From the NCBI GenBank assembly GCA_023091735.1, contig JALKBU010000834.1:1-23022 (forward strand): 23,022 nucleotides of DNA, read 5' to 3'. The stretch comes from Trichomonas tenax. Lineage: Eukaryota > Parabasalia > Trichomonadida > Trichomonadidae. Every line of letters begins with the position of its first letter. The stretch's first letter is position 1. Position numbers and translations under genes: made by a program. This document shows, in pieces, positions 17,305 through 23,022 of the stretch. Under the pieces are notes generated by a model. It was not told where the DNA came from. It saw only the letters and a program-made list of their open reading frames with translations, and did no database searches.

Positions 17305-17531
17305 TGACACATAAAATTTTGAAATGCTTTGTCATGTAAATAATGTTCGTAAAAAGTATTTTCTGACGAGTAAAAATACTTTTGAAACAAATTTGACATG
17401 TAAAATATTTAAATAGATTTATGACATGTAAATATGAATGATGTTTTTTTTTGTCATGTAAAATTACAAACAATAAATTTGAATTGTATTTTGCCAAGTA
17501 AACTACAAATTCAAAATGATTTTTGACATGT
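17305..17531 (+). repeat. Eight-member TGACATGTAAA array, about 30-bp spacing
   Basis: Plus-strand cores start at 17305 (TGACACAT), 17330 (TGTCATGT), 17364 (TGACGAGT), 17394 (TGACATGT), 17422 (TGACATGT), 17452 (TGTCATGT), 17492 (TGCCAAGT) and 17524 (TGACATGT). Each is preceded by T or TT (one by A) and followed by AA or AAA. Spacings are 25, 34, 30, 28, 30, 40 and 32 bases, and the spacers are unrelated AT-rich sequence. The last copy abuts the open frame of the receptor-like pseudogene. Confidence 0.85.
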
Positions 17532-19653
17532 AAACGGTCTTTCCATCGAAAGTGGCGCCCGCGCAGTAAGTCTGAGGCAAATCCACTGCACCCGAACACA
17601 CATCATTCAGCCGCACGCATATTTCTCGTCGAAACGAAATTCGTCCGGAATTGAACATTATTTCATTGAAGGACGTTCAAGGATTAAAATCTTCATTGGT
17701 ATCGGAACTTTTGTCGTTGTCATAATCCTCACAATAATTTGCAGTTAATATCTTCTCAAAATGAATTATCAGTCCAATATCATCGAAATGGCCAAGAAAA
17801 TTACAATAACTTTGTCTGCGCAAATTTCGCTGAAGGTGAAATACTCAACGGAGACATCTTTAGTCGTGTCTCAGTTTCTTTCTGATATGTATCCATCACT
17901 GGTTGAGAATTTAACAAATATGTCTGTTCAGCAGCTCGTCCTTAGCCTGTTTAAGTACGCCGACGAAGCCTCAGATCCTTCTCTCGACAATTTCGAATTC
18001 GTCTCAATAACAGGTCAATTTTATCTCTTCCAGAACAAAGAGGGGCTTCTTTACTATTCCAATGGCACATCTGACACAGAAAACGCAGAGCTTAAGTATT
18101 GGGATCTTTCAAACACCAAAGGTTATCCATACCAGAATGGAACATCCGGCGGACAGCTGAATCTCATTGATTTCTCATGGTACGTGTTGATAAAGTCCAA
18201 CAAAGTGTCATTCACGATCCTCACACACTGGGATGAACCACTCGTGAATTACAACTATTTCTTAGGCACTGCACCAATCGATATCAATAAATCGTTTTGA
18301 GGCGCGTTCAGTTACAGATATCCAATCTCTCAGATCACAAAACTTATCAACGAAAGAATTCCTTCAATAAACTCACACATGGCCTTTGTGACTGTTGATG
18401 ATATTATATCGCTCGATAGAACGAACTACGAAGAAAGAGAATACGCCTATTATCTTCCTAACATCTTCAGCTTAGCTGATTCGTACTGGAAGGAGGCGAC
18501 AAAGAACTTAAGGTATAAGAAAGGATATCTATATTCTGCATCAGTGGATAACAAGAATTTGACGTATTATGCGTCTTCTGTTTCTCTAAGACTCACTAAC
18601 GACGATGAATGGGAAATTATAACACTTCTGTGTGTCAGTGACTTCATGGAAGAAAACAGTTCAATAACATGTGTTTGGTTCATTCTTTTGGTCGTTGATA
18701 TTGTTTTGTTTGTTCTCATCATCGCAGTCAATTACTTAATATCATGGTGCCAAATGACGAAGCAAAGCAACATCTTTGGTGAACCAAATCCAACAACGAG
18801 CAACTACGATGTTGCACTCAACCTGATGGAGAAGCTTCAAAGAACGCATCTCATTGGATCAGAGCCTTCGAATGTTGCTAAGAGGATCATTAAAGACCTA
18901 CAGAATCCACAGATTTATAACGTCAATTTACTTTCTTGCGCTAATGAGGACGAAAAGGTTAAGGTTGATTTCCAGAACAAGTTTATGAACCCTCAGAACC
19001 ATAACACGGAACGCATCAATGGCATTGCCCGAAATTATTACCTGAAGGAGAATATTTCTGTTTTCTTCAAGAATTCAATCTACGAAGCATTCATAGTTGC
19101 AAATAATGATGTCTTCAATCCCAACATTCTCCAGTCCGTCATCGAGCAGCTTATTGCACCTCTCCCAGATGTGAATGTTAAGCTGCTTGCGGACGCCATT
19201 AACTTTGCGATGTATTATTCCCATTTCCAATCAGGTTTGATTCTTTCCATTCTTCTTTGCATCCTTTGCTTCCATTTGACACAATACAGTTTGCAATATA
19301 ACCAATACAGGAAACTCTTCATCAGCGACAGCTTGAAGATTTCCTAGTTTGCGATCAGTTTGATTTCCTTATTTGACAGCCAGGAAGAAACTGTGCGTCA
19401 TAACTTCGTCTTCTTCTATCTCTTCAAGTTCTGCCAATCTGCTCCACTCACTGAACAGCAGAGAGTTAAGTGCACTGCTCTTTACAAACAAGATGTTTCA
19501 AACATCGCAAATCTCATCTGCAACACTGCGCAAACTTCATATCTCGAAGAGTCCACTGCATCCCTCGGCAATGATCTTCGTGGTGTTGAAGACCAAGTCA
19601 GAAATAACCATTTCAATCAATCACTCTATCTAATCAAGAGTTTCAAAATCTAA
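17527..19653 (+). pseudogene. Receptor-like two-span protein gene broken by three nonsense codons
   Basis: One frame stays open over 2.1 kb except for TAA (17746-17748), TGA (18298-18300) and TAG (19345-19347). There is no frameshift. It encodes a basic N-terminus, a membrane segment (FIGIGTFVVVIILTIIC, codons about 17671-17742) and about 300 residues of mixed, probably outer or luminal sensor-like sequence with N-glycosylation sites. A second membrane segment (VWFILLVVDIVLFVLIIAVNYLI, about 18676-18744) and a cytoplasmic part with EPSNVAKRIIKDLQ and NVNLLSCA follow. The last 130 codons (SILLCILCFHLTQYS, then LFDSQEETVRHN) recall class I cyclic-nucleotide phosphodiesterase helices. The HD...H and E-HH metal ligands are missing, so this similarity is tentative. 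No in-frame ATG precedes the first membrane segment. Probably a recently inactivated member of a receptor-type gene family. Confidence 0.65.
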
Positions 19654-20174
19654 AATGTTTGTTTTTCTTTTATTCATACATCTCAGCACATCTTTTTCTA
19701 TCAACATTAATGCAGAACATATATGTCAATACATTTATGAATGTAATTGTGAAATATTCAAATATGTTATGCAAAAGCAAATCTTATTGCACTTATTTCA
19801 ATATTTCATCACAGATTTAGGGGCAAAATGCTTGCCAATTGTCTAGCGATATCTATCCTAATCATTAGTAATGCTTGTTTTGTTATATTTTGCATTAAAT
19901 AAAAAAGAAAAATCAAATATAACTGTTTGCGTTATATTGATGAAAATGTAAAAATGAAACATATTAAACATATGTTATGGAGGTAATGATGTAGAAGTAT
20001 GAAAGCATTGTTATACTAAGAGAATCACTTCAGAAAGTGTGAAAAATGAGTTTGAAGCGATGAAATGTTAGAAGATCGACAAATTCAAAATTAGAACACC
20101 ACATTCATAAAATAAAATGGCATAGTTATATAGGATATATATCTAAAAGGAAACACCAAAATAGCAATCGAAGA
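19654..20174. other. Intergenic region
   Basis: A 63-codon frame at 19655-19846 begins with a hydrophobic, signal-peptide-like run, but its composition is ordinary AT-rich translation and I do not call it. Nothing else is recognised. Confidence 0.4.
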
Positions 20175-20639
20175 ATGTTCCAAAAAGTGCCAAAAATGTC
20201 TATCACTTCAGTTATCACCACCGAATTGATGAGCGAAGTAAAACTTGCATTTGACCAGTTTGACGAAGACGGCGATGGTTACATTGAGCCCTCTTTGATA
20301 GAGCGCTGCATGAGGGCGATTGGATACAATCCAACAGTTGACGAAATCGTTGACATCATAAAAGACACAGAAAACTGCGGAATTTCGTATTACTCACTTT
20401 TATACATCGTATACAGACACGCGAGAAACGTTGACACTGCAAGAGAATTAATTGATTCATTAGAGATCTTTGATAAACAGAAAACAGGAAAGATATACGT
20501 CGAAGATTTGTCCAGATTGTGTAAATGCATCAGAAGATCGTTCACTGATCAACAGATACAGGAAGTTTTGCAAGATTGCAAAGTTGTTAAAGGAATGGTT
20601 CAATACGAAGAGTTCGTTCAAAAGCTTCTCTACCCATAA
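20175..20639 (+). CDS. Calmodulin/centrin-like EF-hand protein
   Basis: The 154-residue protein (147 if Met8 at 20196 is used) has the four-EF-hand layout of calmodulin and myosin light chains. Loop 1 is DEDGDGYIEPSL (30-41), with good ligands at positions 1, 3 and 5 but Leu instead of Glu at position 12. The second hand (about 57-84) has lost its loop. The third is DKQKTGKIYVED (100-111), with weak ligands and Asp at position 12. The fourth (about 127-154) is also degenerate. Calcium binding is therefore probably weak or limited to one site. The protein may act as a constitutive light-chain-like subunit. Helices around LAFDQF and DSLEIF are well kept. Partner unknown. Stop in TAAA. Confidence 0.85.
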   Translation: MFQKVPKMSITSVITTELMSEVKLAFDQFDEDGDGYIEPSLIERCMRAIGYNPTVDEIVDIIKDTENCGISYYSLLYIVYRHARNVDTARELIDSLEIFDKQKTGKIYVEDLSRLCKCIRRSFTDQQIQEVLQDCKVVKGMVQYEEFVQKLLYP

Positions 20640-20936
20640 ATTGTTGTTTTGTATTTTTAACTGATTTAATGCTTAAATTTCAATATTACGAAAATATAAT
20701 GAAAATTTACAAACGATTAATCACTCAAACACTATTAGCATTGCTATGGTTGATCTTTCCATACCAAGAAATGTTTGGTTTTAATATACACAAAGCTAGA
20801 TTTGAAGTATTTCATTTTTGACAGCGTTTTAATAAGCAAATGCCATCCACTATCTATACTATATCTAATGCTAGATAATCAATTGCATATTGTTTTACAA
20901 TTAGAAAAATCTCAAAATCAGAAGCTATATACTTGA

Positions 20937-21280
20937 CAAAAAGCTCAACCATAAAGATATATTAATACCCATTAATTTACATCAATATATTCATTAATTC
21001 AATTCGATAATCATAAAAATTACTATAAGTTATATAACAAAAAGTGAATTCTATAATGAGTAATATTCAATGTTTAAGTGATGAGGAAAATATCGAATTC
21101 AAATTTTAAAAATCATAAGATTGAGCATATATTGTAAGACAAAAAGTGAAAATTATTATGAGTTGTATGCTACATTAAAGTAATGAAGAAAATATCAAAA
21201 ACTCAAATTCGAAAATTCAAAATCGGGCAGTAGTTATATGATAAAAAGTGAAATATTCTTAATTGTCTATTCACCAAACA
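20937..21280. repeat. Degenerate 102-bp tandem repeat upstream of SNAP
   Basis: The anchor CAAAAAGTGAA (or TAAAAAGTGAA) begins at 21038, 21140 and 21242, exactly 102 bases apart each time. A weaker CAAAAAGCT begins at 20937, 101 bases earlier. Between anchors, units starting at 21038 and 21140 share ATTATGAGT/ATAATGAGT, AAGTxATGAxGAAAATATC and a TTCAAATT-rich part, with an overall visual identity of about two thirds. The last unit is truncated about 60-100 bases before the SNAP start codon. Units contain no ORF. Confidence 0.75.
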
Positions 21281-21339
21281 AGTGTTGGGGCTAAAATTGC
21301 AATCAGAACGATAGAAAACCGATTTTATATTAAAAAAAA

Positions 21340-22284
21340 ATGACTGATGCGAAGAAAGCTCTCAGCGAAGCGACGAAACACATCAAGGAAGGAGACAGCT
21401 ACATGAAGGGCGGACTTTTCAGAAAACCAAAATACGACGATGCAGGCACTGAATACAAAAACGCTTATGATTTGCTGTTTAAAGCCAAGATCTACGATCG
21501 TGCCAAGGAAGCTGCTTTGAAGGCTGGTGAAGCGTTCGATAAAGCTGGTCTTCCATCGTCTGCAGGCGATTTTTACTCGAAGGCCGGTGATTGCGCTTTC
21601 AATCTTAAGCAATACGCAGAACTTCCGGACTTAATGAACTCCGCTAAGATGATGTTCCAGTTTGGTAACCAGGCGCTCGCTGGAATTCGCGCTGTTCGCG
21701 GAATGGCAGACAAAATGCGCCAAGTTGATAAGGAAATCGCATACAAACTCTACGATGAGGCACTGACACTCGTCGAAGAGGACAATCAGTACACTTGGGA
21801 GAAGGAAACATTCTTAGAATATGCTTGCCTCGCATTAGACCTCGAGAAATACGCCGATGGAGAAGTCTTCAAGGCCTGGGAGCGCGCTGAGAAGGCGTTC
21901 CTCGCTCTCCAAAACAATGATGCCGCAGCACACTGCGTTGTTGCTGTCATCGTCATTCACTTGAAGCGCGGTGATATTGTCGCTGCTGGTAACGCGTTCG
22001 ATGCTGCCATGCAGAAGGAGTACTTCATTCACACCGAGGACTTCTCAATGATTGACCAAGTTTATCGCGGTGTTAAGAATCACGACGGTGATATCCTTGA
22101 ACTCGGACAGCGCAATTTCATCGTCCAAATGTTAAAGCCACAAATTGGAAGAATTATTATGGGATTCAAGGCACCGAAGTCTGCAGCACCCGACAATGCC
22201 GCAACAGGAAAGGGCGCACCAGCCGCTCCAGCTGCAGAACCAGAGAAGGCTGAAGAAGAAGAGGAAGACATCGATTTACTTTAA
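21340..22284 (+). CDS. Gamma-SNAP-like soluble NSF attachment protein
   Basis: The 314-residue all-helical TPR-like protein belongs to the SNAP family, which links assembled SNARE complexes to the ATPase NSF for disassembly after membrane fusion. Near the N-terminus, the segment GGLFRKPKYDDAGTEYKNA (24-42), followed by AKIYDRAKEAALKAGEAF, resembles the corresponding gamma-SNAP region (KWKPDYDSAASEY) more than alpha-SNAP. The length is close to the roughly 312 residues of animal gamma-SNAP. Helical repeats continue to about residue 280. An Ala/Pro-rich linker and an acidic tail EEEEEDIDLL close the protein; acidic C-termini contact NSF. Alpha-SNAP identity is the alternative and the family assignment is secure either way. 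The start follows a run of nine A. Codon use is richer in G/C-ending codons than neighbours, which suggests strong expression. Stop in TAAA. Confidence 0.9.
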   Translation: MTDAKKALSEATKHIKEGDSYMKGGLFRKPKYDDAGTEYKNAYDLLFKAKIYDRAKEAALKAGEAFDKAGLPSSAGDFYSKAGDCAFNLKQYAELPDLMNSAKMMFQFGNQALAGIRAVRGMADKMRQVDKEIAYKLYDEALTLVEEDNQYTWEKETFLEYACLALDLEKYADGEVFKAWERAEKAFLALQNNDAAAHCVVAVIVIHLKRGDIVAAGNAFDAAMQKEYFIHTEDFSMIDQVYRGVKNHDGDILELGQRNFIVQMLKPQIGRIIMGFKAPKSAAPDNAATGKGAPAAPAAEPEKAEEEEEDIDLL

Positions 22285-22875
22285 ATTTATTGTAAAAAAA
22301 TTATCTTAATCATACTACGCAAATATCTTCACAGCAAATCGTCTTTTTAAAAGAGTTATTTATATCATATTTTGTTAAACGTTATTCATTGAATTTTGAG
22401 AATCAAAATTGGGGCAAAATTTTTCCTTCTACGGTGTAGTCCCCTGACCTTCATAACTTTTTATCTGATCCATATTTTTCGATTTGAAAGTACTTTCATG
22501 TACTTATTGATAGATGTCTATCCAGTGGTGTAAGTGGCACAGTCTATATATCTATCAAATCATTGATTGAATTACAAATCGTCCAGCATAAATGTATGCA
22601 CTAGTATGCAGCATATGATATTTTTATGTGTGTTATTGATTCAAATGCCTCTTATACGCTTAAAATTAAAAATGCAACTAATTCATTAATTGATTTGAGG
22701 GCGATTATACACATGAAAGTTATTGAATTTGATGGGATTTGGATGTGAATCTAGAAGAAATTTAAGGTTCAATTGGATTGTTTGGTTTGTAATTACTTAT
22801 TGAATTTTTTTTTGTTTACTCTTTTGAGTTTTGCGATTTTTAACGACTGACATCTCTATAGATCAGATCTGATAA
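22285..22875. other. Intergenic region
   Basis: AT-rich, with no supported gene, repeat array or RNA gene seen. Confidence 0.45.
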
Positions 22876-23022
22876 AACATCTACGTGCCTTTCTGGGGTT
22901 CTGTTTACAGTGGTATCAATAATATCTCTGCAAACAAAGACCAAGCCGCTAATCCAATATTATTTTGCTTAAACAAACACTATCTTGTATTGGAAGATGA
23001 TGGAAGCTCTTCTCTTATCTTA
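22876..23022 (+). other. Possible partial coding region at right edge
   Basis: A frame opens after TGA-TAA at 22870-22875 and continues for 49 codons to the window end. Its amino-acid composition is balanced (VPFWGSVYSGINNIS, KDQAANPILFCLNKHYL, LEDDGSSS), unlike chance AT-rich translation. No ATG lies in the frame before the edge. It may be an internal piece of a pseudogene or a gene whose start I cannot identify. The family is not recognised. Confidence 0.35.

Noticed and set aside
17243..17599. 118-codon minus-strand ORF across the motif array
   Set aside because: The array repeats cannot encode stop codons in that frame often enough, so the openness is a by-product of the repeats. The protein has no coherent composition.
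19655..19846. 63-codon ORF with a hydrophobic N-terminus
   Set aside because: It starts right after the pseudogene stop in another frame. Beyond the hydrophobic run there is no recognisable sequence, and length alone is expected by chance in AT-rich DNA.
1..23022. Spliceosomal introns
   Set aside because: No trichomonad-type intron end (ACTAACACACAG) was found by eye, and every intact gene is complete in one frame.
1..23022. tRNA, rRNA or spliceosomal RNA genes
   Set aside because: No T-arm/anticodon-arm pair or conserved rRNA or snRNA block was recognised on either strand. A tRNAscan or Rfam search would be decisive.

Overview
The window looks like nuclear DNA of a parabasalid (trichomonad) protist. 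Intergenic DNA is very A+T-rich. All ORFs are intronless, and in two or three genes an initiator-like TCAYTW element lies 7-24 bases before the start codon. Six of nine stop codons sit inside the tetranucleotide TAAA. The genes are clearly eukaryotic (Sey1/RHD3 GTPase, gamma-SNAP, RasGEF, STE20 kinase). Tritrichomonas is my tentative guess over Trichomonas; the sequence alone does not settle it.

Layout, left to right. Positions 1-570 hold a tandemly duplicated AT-rich repeat with GC-rich hairpins. Position 951 starts a five-membrane-segment LTA-synthase/phosphoglycerol-transferase-type enzyme, and 3282 a small RNASEK-like membrane protein. A 1.7-kb gene-poor stretch holds a GC-rich island. 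Position 5334 starts a disordered Ser/Asp/Glu-rich protein of unknown function. A decayed Cys/Asn-rich repeat-protein gene lies on the minus strand at 7353-8109. It is followed by Sey1 (8396), a one-bromodomain protein (11302), an STE20/MST-like kinase (12533) and a minus-strand RasGEF protein (14212-15747). Positions 16.1-17.3 kb hold an 84-bp inverted duplication and a second decayed copy of the 7.4-8.1 kb family. Positions 17.5-19.7 kb hold a large receptor-like reading frame broken by three nonsense codons and no visible frameshift. The window ends with an EF-hand protein (20175), a gamma-SNAP-like gene (21340) and an open frame running off the right edge.

The intact genes are mostly signalling (kinase, RasGEF, EF-hand) or endomembrane functions (Sey1, SNAP, RNASEK-like). 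They are not an operon and no common pathway is implied.

The most unusual signal is outside the genes. A degenerate 11-13-base motif, core TGACATGTAAA, recurs more than 25 times in clusters between genes. It is spaced about 20 bases apart in one array and about 30 in another, and mostly oriented towards the next reading frame. A separate 102-bp tandem repeat precedes the gamma-SNAP gene, and TCACTTT repeats precede the RasGEF gene.
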